Position numbers and translations under genes: made by a program. This document shows positions 25,374 through 34,623 of a stretch of 64,000 nucleotides of DNA, piece after piece. Position 1 is the stretch's first letter; every line of letters begins with the position of its first letter. The notes under the pieces are model-generated. The model ran no database searches, had not been told where the DNA came from, and worked only from the letters and a program-made list of their open reading frames with translations. This DNA is from Pseudomonas sp. Irchel s3b2 (GTDB taxonomy: Bacteria > Pseudomonadota > Gammaproteobacteria > Pseudomonadales > Pseudomonadaceae): NCBI RefSeq assembly GCF_900187445.1, contig NZ_FYEB01000012.1:62001-126000 (forward strand), read 5' to 3'.

Positions 25374-26939
25374 CTATCGATTAAAGCGCTCGACCAACGA
25401 ATATTGAGTTGCAGCTGTCTTGGTCAACTCCTTGCTTAGTTCTGCTGAGTGATGAGCTTGCTCCGATGTCTGATCCGCCAGGTGGGCAATGGTGGTGATG
25501 TTACGGCTGATTTCCTCGGCGACGGCGGTTTGTTCTTCAGTGGCGGCCGCAATCTGCGTGGTCATATCAGTGATGTTGGCTACGGCTTCACTAATTCCTA
25601 CCAACGCCTTGTCTGCTTCAAGTACCCACGCCACACCTTCTTCAGCTTGACGATGACCGGTTTCCATTGTCTGCACGGCATTGTTAGAGGAGGTCTGAAG
25701 CTTGGTGATCAGGTCATGGATCTGCTTAGTGGACTCAGACGTGCGCTGCGCCAACTGGCGTACCTCGTCGGCCACCACGGCGAAGCCTCGACCCATATCG
25801 CCAGCGCGCGCGGCCTCGATCGCGGCATTCAGTGCAAGTAGATTGGTTTGATCGGCAATACCTTTGATTACGTCGACCACTGTTCCGATTTCATTGCTGT
25901 CCTTGGCCAACTGCGCGACGGTCTCCCCAGTCTCGCCCACCACAGCAGAGAGGCGCTGGATCGCTTTGCGGGTATCTCGGGCCACGTCGCGTCCGCGCCC
26001 GGTCAGCAGGTTAGCCTCCTGGGTGGCGTCAGCGGTGCGCTGGACATGGCTCGCGACTTCTTGTGTGGTCGCCGCCATCTGATTGACCGCAGCGGACACT
26101 TGCTCGGTCTCGACGCGCTGGCGATCAAGTCCTTTCGAGCTGTCGGAGGCTAGTATGTCGGATCTCCCGGCCAGCCCGCTGAGTTGCTCAGCGGTGTCTT
26201 GCAGGCGTGTAAGACAGGTCTGTAGACGCGCAGCCTGGCTCACAAAGGCTGTTTCCAAACGCGCTTGAGCCCCGTGCTCATCACTGTACATCTGTGCAAT
26301 AAGTTGATCAGAAGTAGAGGGCTCAGCCATCTGCAACAGGCGCATTGTTCCTTGCTTTTGCCAACGAGAGGTCATCAGTCCGAGCGGAACGGATATGCCT
26401 ACTGTGGCGACAATAGCCACGGATGCGTTGAGAAGTAGGCCACTCAAAGTGCCCGCCAGGCCCATGACAAGGTACGGCAGGCAGTCCAGCAGGGCAGGCA
26501 GCCACTTGTCTCGAGTGGGAATGGCAGGTTTTCCCTGACTGATGCGCCTGTAGAGGGATTCCGCGCGTCGGATCTGCTCAGTGGTCGGTTTGACTCTGAC
26601 CGATTCAAAGCCAACCATTTGGCTGCCTTCAAAAATTGGTGTTACGTAAGCGTTGACCCAGTAGTGATCGCCATTCCTAGAACGGTTTTTGACAATCCCC
26701 ATCCACGGGTTGCCTTGCTTAAGAGCGCTCCACATATGGGCAAAGACTGCGGATGGGACGTCAGGATGGCGGACGATGTTTTGAGGGGCGCCAATCAGAT
26801 CGTTTCGGTCGAAACCGCTGATCTCGACGAAGGCGTCATTGCAATAAGTAATCACTCCTCGAGCATCTGTTGTTGAGATGAGTTTCTGTTGAGGTGCTAG
26901 CGCAATTTCGTGCTGCGTTACTGGTTGATTGTTTCTCAT
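25374..26939 (-). CDS. methyl-accepting chemotaxis protein with N-terminal PAS (Aer-like)
   Basis: 521 residues. A PAS domain occupies residues 10-115 (ISTTDARGVITYCNDAFVEI, then GFDRNDLIGAPQNIVRHPDVP), as in the aerotaxis receptor Aer, which binds FAD to sense redox state. A hydrophobic hairpin at about 150-190 anchors it in the inner membrane; there is no periplasmic sensor domain. The C-terminal signalling domain has the invariant tip GIADQTNLLALNAAIEAARA followed by GDMGRGFAVVADEVRQLAQR, which contacts CheA/CheW. It stands alone between the MvaT remnant and a decayed ATPase gene. Confidence 0.93.
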   Translation of the reverse strand: MRNNQPVTQHEIALAPQQKLISTTDARGVITYCNDAFVEISGFDRNDLIGAPQNIVRHPDVPSAVFAHMWSALKQGNPWMGIVKNRSRNGDHYWVNAYVTPIFEGSQMVGFESVRVKPTTEQIRRAESLYRRISQGKPAIPTRDKWLPALLDCLPYLVMGLAGTLSGLLLNASVAIVATVGISVPLGLMTSRWQKQGTMRLLQMAEPSTSDQLIAQMYSDEHGAQARLETAFVSQAARLQTCLTRLQDTAEQLSGLAGRSDILASDSSKGLDRQRVETEQVSAAVNQMAATTQEVASHVQRTADATQEANLLTGRGRDVARDTRKAIQRLSAVVGETGETVAQLAKDSNEIGTVVDVIKGIADQTNLLALNAAIEAARAGDMGRGFAVVADEVRQLAQRTSESTKQIHDLITKLQTSSNNAVQTMETGHRQAEEGVAWVLEADKALVGISEAVANITDMTTQIAAATEEQTAVAEEISRNITTIAHLADQTSEQAHHSAELSKELTKTAATQYSLVERFNR

Positions 26940-27128
26940 TACTACTGCTCCTTGTGTCCTATTAAAAAGCCATCGGCAGATACTAGAAAAAGGTTAGTAG
27001 GTATTTCAAAAAAAACCTTTAATAACAACAGGTTGTGTTATGTTTCTTTGGTGTTGATTGGATCCGGTTAGGGTCTTTTCTATATTTTTGAAAATTAGAT
27101 AAACAGCTTTCTGAGTGCAGACGTTATC

Positions 27129-27627
27129 TTGGGCACTCTAGAAGTCCGTAACGAACCAGCGCCCCAGGCTGTGGAAGCACGAGCGGATTGGCCATTTCGC
27201 AAACTTCATCACCTCACCGTTAGGCTATTTCGAGGGTTTAGACACCCTGAGCCTTTTGAGCTACACAAGCGGATTGTCATGTTCTACGGCCCGAATGGCA
27301 GTGGAAAACCAACCTGTGCGAAGCGTTGGAATTTGCCTTGCTTGGTGCTATGGACGAAGGGGATATCAAGCGAATTTCAGCTGACCGCTACCTGTCAAAC
27401 TCACACGAGGGCCGCTTCGCCCGACCAGTTTTGAAGGCTAGCAAGTACCGGTAATGGCTGACGCGGATGCCTACCGTTTTTGCTTCGTCGAAAAGAATCG
27501 TATAGACGCATTTTCTCGCATAACTGTGAAGCCAGCAGGTCAGAAAACTGAGCTGATAGTCGCGCTCTTTGGCATGGATCAGTTCAATGATTTCGTTGGG
27601 CACTTCAACGATTCAATGAAAGGCTAG
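27129..27627 (+). pseudogene. decayed AAA/SMC-like ATPase gene, N-terminal part
   Basis: Three frames in series read as one broken gene. The first carries LTVRLFRGFRHPEPFELH and a Walker A that ends GPNGSGKP; restoring one A at about 27307 continues as GKTNLCEALEFALLGAMDEG and DRYLSNSHEGRFARPVLKAS up to TAA at 27452. The third frame, from ATG 27454, reads YRFCFVEKNRIDAFSRI and ALFGMDQFNDFVGHFNDSM to TAG 27627. The pieces match the N-terminal ATPase part of a RecF/SMC-type protein; the rest is gone. Confidence 0.75.
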
Positions 27628-27678
27628 CTAACGTTGCTTCTGGTCGCAGGCTTGGTCATTGAGTATGGCCCGTTGTCC

Positions 27679-29037
27679 TCAATCATTTATGAAGAAATGC
27701 CGTTCAAGGCAATCCATCAAGTTTGTCACCTTAGTAAGCGACTCCTGATACTCGCTGCCAGCCTCCGAATCCGCAATAATTCCACCCCCTCCCCAGCACG
27801 TTAGAAGACCGTCTTTGGCGAGCAGTGTCCGAATCGCGATGGAGCTATCCATTTCCCCCCTGGTATCGATATACAAGAGAGACCCGCAATAAATCCCACG
27901 TTGAGAAGCCTCCAGCTCATCAATGATCTGCATTGATCGGAGCTTCGGTGCGCCGGTGATTGAGCCACCTGGAAAGGCATCCATCAGCACGTCGAGAACG
28001 TCTTTACCTTCTGCAATCTCACCTCGAATGGTACTCACCAAGTGGTGGACGTTTGGATAGCTTTCAATCGTGAATAGCTCAGGCACTGTTACTGAGCCAT
28101 ACCTGCAGTTCTTGCCTAGATCGTTTCTGAGCAGGTCGACGATCATAAGATTTTCTGCACGGTCTTTGGGGCTGTTCAGAAGCGCTTGAGCATTTGACGT
28201 GTCTTCCGACTTTGTGCGGCCCCGAGGGGCTGTGCCCTTGATCGGACGAGTCTCTAGCGATCTTTGCTCACACCTAATAAACCGCTCTGGAGAGAAGCTC
28301 ATGATGGAATTCACAGCGTCCAGACTTACAAAGCCACCAAATGGTGTTGCACAGGAATTCCTAAGGGTTTCATAGGCTGCCCAGGTATCCCCTAAACACT
28401 CAGTTTGAAAGCGTTGAGTGAAATTCACCTGGTAGCAGTCACCCGCTTGGATGTAGGCAAGTATTTTACTCAGGGCCTTTTTGTAGTCGTCATAATCTAT
28501 GTCTTTGGCAAATTTCTTAGAAAGTGCGAAGGCTTGGTTTTGACGGTGTTGAGGTACTGCGGATTCAAATAGGTTGATGATTCGCTCTTGTTCTTCTTGG
28601 CTGGCCGTAGGGTGGAAAACGAGCTGACTCGTCCTTTCGATGTGATCGGAAGTGAGCGACCAGGTGTACAAACCTATTCCTGCATGAGGGAGTTTGAGGT
28701 TATCGGCAGGCGGATGCTCAAGCCTGAAATTTCTTCGCGCCAAGTCGTAGGAAAAATAGCCTATCAAGCCCCCAGCAAAAGGCAGACTTGGCGACAGCTC
28801 TGCCGGCCCTAATTGCCTCAGTGCGGATCGTAGTCTGTCGGCAAACGAGGTCAATGATTCGCCATGTGTTGGCTGAAGGTGCCTTGTAGGCCAGGCGCTC
28901 ATGAGGTCATAACGACCTCGTTGCGATGTCGGTCTTCCTGAGTCAAGAAGGATTGCCCCGGAAGCGTGCCTGATGAGAGAGAAATAGATCGTAGGGTCGG
29001 CGAAGTAAGGTATGGCGTGTATGTGGCAGCTAACCAT
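27679..29037 (-). CDS. pabB: aminodeoxychorismate synthase component I (PabB)
   Basis: 452 residues of the chorismate-binding family. It aminates chorismate to 4-amino-4-deoxychorismate for p-aminobenzoate and folate, normally with the glutaminase PabA. PIKGT at 265-269 (Lys267) is the PabB signature; YPNVHHLVSTIRGE, DAFPGGSITGAPKLRSMQII and the C-terminal WGGGGIIADSEAGSEY are chorismate-binding blocks. Length equals E. coli PabB. It is the last gene of the glyA-dsdA-folD-purU-gntP-folK-pabB run, 35 bases after folK. Its presence here, away from the usual locus, suggests extra folate demand. Confidence 0.9.
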   Translation of the reverse strand: MVSCHIHAIPYFADPTIYFSLIRHASGAILLDSGRPTSQRGRYDLMSAWPTRHLQPTHGESLTSFADRLRSALRQLGPAELSPSLPFAGGLIGYFSYDLARRNFRLEHPPADNLKLPHAGIGLYTWSLTSDHIERTSQLVFHPTASQEEQERIINLFESAVPQHRQNQAFALSKKFAKDIDYDDYKKALSKILAYIQAGDCYQVNFTQRFQTECLGDTWAAYETLRNSCATPFGGFVSLDAVNSIMSFSPERFIRCEQRSLETRPIKGTAPRGRTKSEDTSNAQALLNSPKDRAENLMIVDLLRNDLGKNCRYGSVTVPELFTIESYPNVHHLVSTIRGEIAEGKDVLDVLMDAFPGGSITGAPKLRSMQIIDELEASQRGIYCGSLLYIDTRGEMDSSIAIRTLLAKDGLLTCWGGGGIIADSEAGSEYQESLTKVTNLMDCLERHFFIND

Positions 29038-29071
29038 GCCGCACTCCGTTGAAATTTACTTTGTAAGAGGC

Positions 29072-29644
29072 TTAGCTGGCCAACTGATTGGCAGGCCGCT
29101 GTATTGCTTTACTTTGTCCAGCGGAGAGGTTCGACCCGACGAGCTGGAAGGGGGGAATACCGAACGGGTAGCGAACTGGCATCAATTCTGGGCCAGGTCT
29201 GAGCTTTAGCCACAGCTCTGCCAAGGAGACTTCACACCCAGGTGGATGCAGCTTAGGTGCAAGTAGCTGCAGCGGGTAGAGCACGAATGAGCGGGTCAGA
29301 ATTTCGGCTCTAGGCAGCTGGATGCCGTCAATATCGCCAGTCAGGCCGTCAAAGAGGAGTAGATCAATATCGAGAGCGATCAACCGCTGCATCCCGCTTC
29401 TACGGCCATGTAGGTGCTCTATTCCTTTGAGCCATGCGACGAGCTCTCGCAAGCTCAGATCAGTGGTCGCAGACATGACCAGGTTGAAAAAGGGCGGGTG
29501 ATCTCCATCTAGGGAGATGCTTTCGTAGACGGGTGAACAACGGATATTTTCCAGATGCTCTTCCAGCATTGTAAGAGCGATCTCAATGTGCCTCTCACGC
29601 TCAACATTGCTGCCCAGGCCGAGATAGATTTTGTGATTTTTCAT
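29072..29644 (-). CDS. folK: 2-amino-4-hydroxy-6-hydroxymethyldihydropteridine diphosphokinase (HPPK)
   Basis: About 190 residues of HPPK, which pyrophosphorylates the pterin precursor of dihydropteroate. MKNHKIYLGLGSNVERERHI is the family N-terminus; FFNLVMSATTDLSLREL follows, and HGRRSGMQRLIALDIDLLLF holds the two Asp that bind magnesium. The family start is at 29644; the frame continues to an ATG at 29701, which adds 19 unlike residues. Neither start has a strong ribosome site. Together with pabB it supplies two steps of folate synthesis inside a cluster whose other genes use folate. Confidence 0.9.
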   Translation of the reverse strand: MKNHKIYLGLGSNVERERHIEIALTMLEEHLENIRCSPVYESISLDGDHPPFFNLVMSATTDLSLRELVAWLKGIEHLHGRRSGMQRLIALDIDLLLFDGLTGDIDGIQLPRAEILTRSFVLYPLQLLAPKLHPPGCEVSLAELWLKLRPGPELMPVRYPFGIPPFQLVGSNLSAGQSKAIQRPANQLAS

Positions 29645-29749
29645 GGGGCCTGACTCGCAGATCTTAAACCTATTTGATGACGTAATTCCTTGTGACATCA
29701 AATAGGCGATAGTAATGGCGCCTTCAATGGCATGACCTTCAGTATGACT

Positions 29750-31096
29750 TCAACTGATGGTGTAATTTAGTAGTAGAGTCGCCAAGAGAGCGACGATGGA
29801 GGCTACTACAGTCCCTCCTGTGAACTTCTTCAATGCATCTGAGAGGGATACATTTAAGTATTCCTTCACGACCCAGAAAGCAGAGTCGGTGACATGTGCC
29901 CAGCCGATGGAGCCGGCACCGATGGCGATAACGAGAATCTCGGGCTTCAGGTGAGGGTCGGCAGCCAACATTGGGTGAATCATTCCAGCGGCGCTTACCA
30001 TTGCTACGGTCGCCGAGCCGACTGCAAAGTGCATCAGCCACGCAACAAACCAGGCAAGGACAATCAAATTAATATCAGATCCTGCGAGAAGCCCGGAGAT
30101 AGCTTTACCCACCCCACTTTCGATCAGAACAGCATTGAATGCACCGCCCGCACCGATAACAAAAATAATATTGGCTAAGGCTGGAAAGCTACGCTGAGTC
30201 AGTTCCAATAGCTCGATCATGGTGCGACGTTGACGTAAGCCAAGCGACCAGTAGGCAAAGCCCACAGAAATCATCAGCGCGATTAAAGGGTTTCCAACGA
30301 ACTGTGCGGCTAACTTTATCCACATACCATCAGGGAGGCTTGCGGTAGCCGTTTTAAAAACCATGAGGATGAGGGGTAAGCCAATGGTCAGTAATGTAAT
30401 CCCGAAACCTGGCAGTGTTCGCGCCGCACCAACGCTTTCTCCTTGAACTTTCAGGAATACTTGCTGACTTGCTGAGGCTTCTCGCCCACAGTAAAGGTTT
30501 ACCCAAATAGGCCCTGCAACAATGATTGTCGGAATGCCAACCAAAAGGCCGTAGATAATCACAGTCCCAACATCAGCCCCCATCATCACAGTAATAGCCA
30601 TCGCGGCTGGGTGCGGAGGAAGAATGCAGTGGATGGTCATCAAGGAAATGGCGAGAGGAATTCCCAAAAACAAGGTGTTTATCTTTGTTTCCCGCGCTAC
30701 GACATAGACAAGTGGAATCAGGAGAACAAAGCCGACTTCGAAAAATACTGGGATTCCTGCGATGGCCCCAACAATAGCCATTACCCAATGGGCTCGTTTG
30801 GAACCTAAGTTATCGAGTAACGTTTTAGCGAGTCGTTCAGCTCCACCGGACTCCTCTAGAATTTTACCAAGTATGCCTCCGAGGCCTATTATCGCAATTA
30901 GGAAACCCAGTGTTACGCCGATACCTGATTCAAGTGTGCTAATAATTTTTGGAACAGGCATCCCCGCACCAAATCCGACCACGAAGCAAGCGATCACGAG
31001 TGCTATGAAGGCGTGAAGCCTGACCTTCATAATCAAAATAATAATTAAAGCAATAGACGCAAATAGTACCCCTAACAACCATGTAGATTCTTGCAT
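29750..31096 (-). CDS. GntP family permease, possibly DsdX-like D-serine transporter
   Basis: A 448-residue inner-membrane permease of the GntP family, which includes gluconate transporters and the D-serine permease DsdX. ESGIGVTLGFLIAIIGLGGI, GVLLIPL-type EVGFVLLIPLVYV, IHCILPPHPAAMAITV and AVGSATVAMVSAAG are family blocks. ATG 31096 has GCGAGG seven bases upstream; 60 codons further upstream in the frame are low-complexity and unlike the family. Context (D-serine dehydratase gene in the same operon) favours D-serine or a serine-like substrate over gluconate; sequence alone does not settle this. Confidence 0.88.
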   Translation of the reverse strand: MQESTWLLGVLFASIALIIILIMKVRLHAFIALVIACFVVGFGAGMPVPKIISTLESGIGVTLGFLIAIIGLGGILGKILEESGGAERLAKTLLDNLGSKRAHWVMAIVGAIAGIPVFFEVGFVLLIPLVYVVARETKINTLFLGIPLAISLMTIHCILPPHPAAMAITVMMGADVGTVIIYGLLVGIPTIIVAGPIWVNLYCGREASASQQVFLKVQGESVGAARTLPGFGITLLTIGLPLILMVFKTATASLPDGMWIKLAAQFVGNPLIALMISVGFAYWSLGLRQRRTMIELLELTQRSFPALANIIFVIGAGGAFNAVLIESGVGKAISGLLAGSDINLIVLAWFVAWLMHFAVGSATVAMVSAAGMIHPMLAADPHLKPEILVIAIGAGSIGWAHVTDSAFWVVKEYLNVSLSDALKKFTGGTVVASIVALLATLLLNYTIS

Positions 31097-31221
31097 TGGT
31101 ATGCCTCGCACCTTGTTTTTATTAGCGTAGCGTTGAGCGGAATGATAATTAAAGTGCCGAAGCTTTAAGTCGTTTTCATGGTTTTTTGATTTAAGGTTGA
31201 TCAGATTTTTACATGAGTGCG

Positions 31222-31249
31222 CCCCCCTCAGAAGAACTCCCAAGGGGGG
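31222..31249. repeat. C-run/G-run hairpin between purU and the permease gene
   Basis: CCCCCC and GGGGGG enclose a 16-base loop in the 224-base gap. There is no T-tract on the minus strand, so it may be a partial terminator or a transcript-processing hairpin rather than an operon end. Confidence 0.45.
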
Positions 31250-31320
31250 GTGCTTTCGTATTAAAGATTTGGCCAAGCGTCCGAGACTTTATGGTCTGGA
31301 TGTTGGCCAAAGCACGCGCA

Positions 31321-32214
31321 TCAGCCGATAGTCTCAGACGAATACGAATCTGGCGAAGGCGGAAACACAATCGTCTTAGTGTCGTTTAGAAAAACCCGGC
31401 CATGCACATAGGCATGAATCGCGCGTGCCAGCACTTGGCTTTCAACATCACGTCCCAACGATACGTAATCTTCTGGGCTCTGAGCGTGAGTAATGCGAAC
31501 GATATCCTGCTCGATGATCGGGCCTTCATCCAAGTCAGCTGTAACGAAGTGTGAGGTTGCACCAATCAGTTTCACTCCACGATCAAAAGCCTGCTTGTAT
31601 GGGCTACCACCTTTGAAAGATGGCAGGAACGAGTGGTGGATATTGATGATCCGGCCCGACATCTGTTGGCACATTTCATCAGAGAGGATCTGCATGTAGC
31701 GAGCTAGAACGATGAGCTCTGCGCCGGTTTGGCGAACGATGCGCATCTGCTCTGCTTCAGCCTCTGCCTTGTTTTCCTTGGTTACCTTGATGAGGTGATA
31801 AGGAATGCCATGGCCTTCTACTACTTTTTGGAAGTCCAAGTGGTTCGAGATGACGCCAACGATGTCGATTGGCAGGGCACCGATGCTCCAGCGATAGAGC
31901 AGGTCGTTCAAGCAATGGCCGAAACGCGACACCATCAAAATGACTTTGCGTTTGGTACGCTCATCAAAGAATTCGTAATCCATCTTGTATTTCTCTACAA
32001 GTGGTTGGAATTCTCTTTCTAGATCCTGCAGTGAGCAACCTTCCTCAGAGCGGAAGGTAATGCGCATGAAGTAGTGATTGGTGCTCTCATCGTCAAATTG
32101 GGCGCTGTCACGAATATTGCAACCATGCCCAGACAAGAAAGCAGTAATATCAGCGGTTACGCCCCGGATCGAAGGACAGGTAACACGAAGTACGTTATTT
32201 TTAGCCTTGTTCAT
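31321..32214 (-). CDS. purU: formyltetrahydrofolate deformylase
   Basis: 297 residues that hydrolyse 10-formyl-THF to formate and THF. An ACT regulatory domain fills residues 8-85 (VLRVTCPSIRGVTADITAFL), and the formyltransferase domain has VISNHLDFQKVVEGHGIPYH, LARYMQILSD, RIINIHHSFLPSFKGG and ATSHFVTADLDEGPIIEQDI with the Asn/His/Asp catalytic set. A 14-residue C-terminal tail (after VFLNDTKTIVF) is longer than usual. It starts 12 bases after the folD stop. In this operon it would dispose of one-carbon units as formate and return free THF, as PurU does in glycine betaine/sarcosine clusters of Pseudomonas. Confidence 0.95.
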   Translation of the reverse strand: MNKAKNNVLRVTCPSIRGVTADITAFLSGHGCNIRDSAQFDDESTNHYFMRITFRSEEGCSLQDLEREFQPLVEKYKMDYEFFDERTKRKVILMVSRFGHCLNDLLYRWSIGALPIDIVGVISNHLDFQKVVEGHGIPYHLIKVTKENKAEAEAEQMRIVRQTGAELIVLARYMQILSDEMCQQMSGRIINIHHSFLPSFKGGSPYKQAFDRGVKLIGATSHFVTADLDEGPIIEQDIVRITHAQSPEDYVSLGRDVESQVLARAIHAYVHGRVFLNDTKTIVFPPSPDSYSSETIG

Positions 32215-32225
32215 CTGAGATCACC

Positions 32226-33128
32226 TTAAACGGCAACTACTGCCTGATGGGTAACAATGTGGTGCTGGCGCTTGAATGCTGTGACGGTATTGGCCAGCAA
32301 ACATGCGATCGTCATTGGGCCAACGCCACCTGGAACTGGTGTGATTGCCGAGGCATGCCCTGCTTCTTCGAATGCAACATCACCAACAATCCGGGATCGC
32401 CCGTCGCGATCAATTCGGTTGATACCGACATCGATAACGACCGCGCCTGGTTTGATCCAGTCACCCTTCACCATCTCTGGGCGGCCTACAGCGACAACCA
32501 AAATGTCTGCCGTGCGGCAGAGCGCGGGTACGTCTTGGGTTTTCGAATGCGCCACTGTGACAGTGCAGTTCTCGCCCATCAGTAGCTGTGCCATGGGCTT
32601 GCCGACAATATTGGATTTACCGACGACCACGGCGTTAAGTCCTGCGAGGTTGCCGAGTCGATCTTTGAGCATCATCAAACAACCGAGGGGAGTGCACGGG
32701 ACTAGGGCATCTTGACCGGTCGCGAGACGGCCAGCGTTCAAGATGTGGAAGCCGTCAACGTCTTTGTCCGGATCAATGACGTTAATAACGGCATTTGTGT
32801 TCAGGTGTGCAGGCAGGGGAAGCTGCACCAAAATGCCATTTACTTCCGAAGCAGCATTTAGCTTTTCAAGCAACGCCATCAACTCGTTCTGAGTTGTTTC
32901 GGCTGGAAGTCGGTATACAAATGACTCCATGCCAATTGCAAGAGTTTGCCGGTGTTTAGCACCTACATATACACCGCTGGCTGGATCCTCACCCACAAGG
33001 ACAACTGCCAAGCCGGGTGTAAGGCCGGTTCTCGATTTAATATCTGCGACGTCAACCGTGAGCTTCTCAACGAGATCAGCTGCGAAGCCTTTCCCGTCGA
33101 TACGGTCGGCCAGGAATGGTTTATTCAT
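32226..33128 (-). CDS. folD: bifunctional methylene-THF dehydrogenase/methenyl-THF cyclohydrolase
   Basis: 300 residues that convert 5,10-methylene-THF to 10-formyl-THF with NADP. The catalytic Lys is K58 in GVYVGAKHRQT; VQLPLPAHLN, VVVGKSNIVGKPMAQLLM (cofactor site), and PVPGGVGPMTIACLLANT near the C-terminus are invariant FolD blocks. It lies between the DsdA gene (97 bases) and purU (11-base gap). A C-terminal tail of about 12 residues exceeds the typical housekeeping FolD. As purU follows, the pair forms a methylene-THF to formate route. Confidence 0.95.
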   Translation of the reverse strand: MNKPFLADRIDGKGFAADLVEKLTVDVADIKSRTGLTPGLAVVLVGEDPASGVYVGAKHRQTLAIGMESFVYRLPAETTQNELMALLEKLNAASEVNGILVQLPLPAHLNTNAVINVIDPDKDVDGFHILNAGRLATGQDALVPCTPLGCLMMLKDRLGNLAGLNAVVVGKSNIVGKPMAQLLMGENCTVTVAHSKTQDVPALCRTADILVVAVGRPEMVKGDWIKPGAVVIDVGINRIDRDGRSRIVGDVAFEEAGHASAITPVPGGVGPMTIACLLANTVTAFKRQHHIVTHQAVVAV

Positions 33129-33225
33129 GAAGCTTTACCTCAACATCAAAAACTGGCGTGGTTATAGTTTTTTGACGCAAGCTAGAGTGAATGGAGTATG
33201 AAATTCATACCCTGGCAAAAACTCC

Positions 33226-34557
33226 TTAATCAACGTTGACTAAGGACGTGCCACGCTCCATAAACTGTTTGAACTGGTCTTCGGGAACAAAGGCGCCACC
33301 GGTCGTCCAGATGACGTGAGTAGCTTGGGCGAGTTTGCCCGTCAGACCTCGGGCTTCCTGGTATGCAAGTCCCTGCTTACCTTTGACAATGAACTCAGGC
33401 CCTGCGAATCCTGCGGTTGCCGAAGGTTCGAGGCGAATGGACTGAGTCGTCTCAGCCATCCAGAGCCAGCGAAATAGGTCGTCATCGGCCACAGTAAAGA
33501 CACCGGACAGCATGGGCTTCATTACATCCGCAACGAATGCCGACATGCGCGCTACTGCCATCCCGTCAGCTTCTGTACGGTTGGTCAGCCCAACGTCGTA
33601 GACCGATACCAGTTCTTTCGAACCACTCATCATGTGCACCAGTGCGCAAGGCGACTGGACAGGCTCAACAAAGAACGCGTGTGCAGCATCACCGAAGATT
33701 GCCTTCAAGCCATAGGCTGCGCCACCTGGAGCTCCACCGATACCGCACGGTAGATAGATGAAAAGAGGATGCTCTTCATCTACGGTTACACCTGCTGCTT
33801 CCAATTGGCCCGCGAGCTCGCTTGCCGCTGCGCTGTAGCCGAAAAACAGCATTTCGGAGCGTTCGTCATCCACGAAGTAGATGGTTGGATCGCCTTCGGC
33901 GTCGATACGGGCACATTCGACCGCAGTAGTGTAATCAGCCTTATGCTGAACCACTTCAACGCCAAGACGAGTCAAGCGTTCGACTTTCCACTGTTTGGCA
34001 TCGGACGACATGTGAACCACGGCACGGAACCCAAGTGCGCGTGCTGCAATGCCCACGCTCAGGCCTAGGTTGCCGGTACTGCCCACAGCGATGGTGTGCT
34101 GTGCGAAAAGTGCTCGAGCCTGCGTACGGGCAAGTACGGTGATGTCGCCACCTGGTGTGAGAATTCCGCGCTTCTCTGCCATTTGCTTGGCGTACATGAA
34201 TACTTCATAGACACCGCCACGCGCCTTGATCGAGCCAGCGACAGGAAGATCGTTGTCTGCCTTCACGAATACTCGACCGTATTCGGGGCCCGCGTAACCC
34301 AGAGCAATACGCAGATCTTTCGCCTCGATCAACTGGGAGAGAATCTTCCCGTTTGAAGCTTCTAGCTCTGGAAAGCAGGCCTTCAGTACAGGTGCAAGGA
34401 TCCGCCAATTTGCTTCGGCTTCGCTAACCTGGGCTGAACGAATTGGCAGCGACGGGTCGGAGATGCCATCAGGTTTCAAGTTGGGGTTCAGCCATAGTGC
34501 TGGGCGCCCCGCCAAGACATCTTCCCGCGCTGGATCATTAGGGAGAGTAACGCTCAT
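33226..34557 (-). CDS. dsdA: D-serine dehydratase
   Basis: 443 residues of the PLP-dependent fold-II D-serine dehydratase, the same size as E. coli DsdA; it turns D-serine into pyruvate and ammonia. The Schiff-base Lys is K111 in LPVAGSIKARGGVYEV, the phosphate/substrate loop is GSTGNLGLSVG, FVDDERSEMLFFGYSAA and PCGIGGAPGGAAYGLK follow. It lies second in the operon after a GlyA-like enzyme with altered active site. Its substrate could be the D-serine released by that enzyme. Confidence 0.93.
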   Translation of the reverse strand: MSVTLPNDPAREDVLAGRPALWLNPNLKPDGISDPSLPIRSAQVSEAEANWRILAPVLKACFPELEASNGKILSQLIEAKDLRIALGYAGPEYGRVFVKADNDLPVAGSIKARGGVYEVFMYAKQMAEKRGILTPGGDITVLARTQARALFAQHTIAVGSTGNLGLSVGIAARALGFRAVVHMSSDAKQWKVERLTRLGVEVVQHKADYTTAVECARIDAEGDPTIYFVDDERSEMLFFGYSAAASELAGQLEAAGVTVDEEHPLFIYLPCGIGGAPGGAAYGLKAIFGDAAHAFFVEPVQSPCALVHMMSGSKELVSVYDVGLTNRTEADGMAVARMSAFVADVMKPMLSGVFTVADDDLFRWLWMAETTQSIRLEPSATAGFAGPEFIVKGKQGLAYQEARGLTGKLAQATHVIWTTGGAFVPEDQFKQFMERGTSLVNVD

Positions 34558-34623
34558 TTTTTTATTTTCCTGCGGAGTAGAGGAGGCCGGCGGCAGAGAA
34601 TGTCCTCCACCGCCAATGTCACC

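Noticed and set aside
27129..27434. A functional P-loop ATPase
   Set aside because: The Walker A Lys is followed by Pro because of a shift, and the conserved sequence continues in other frames, so this is a pseudogene.
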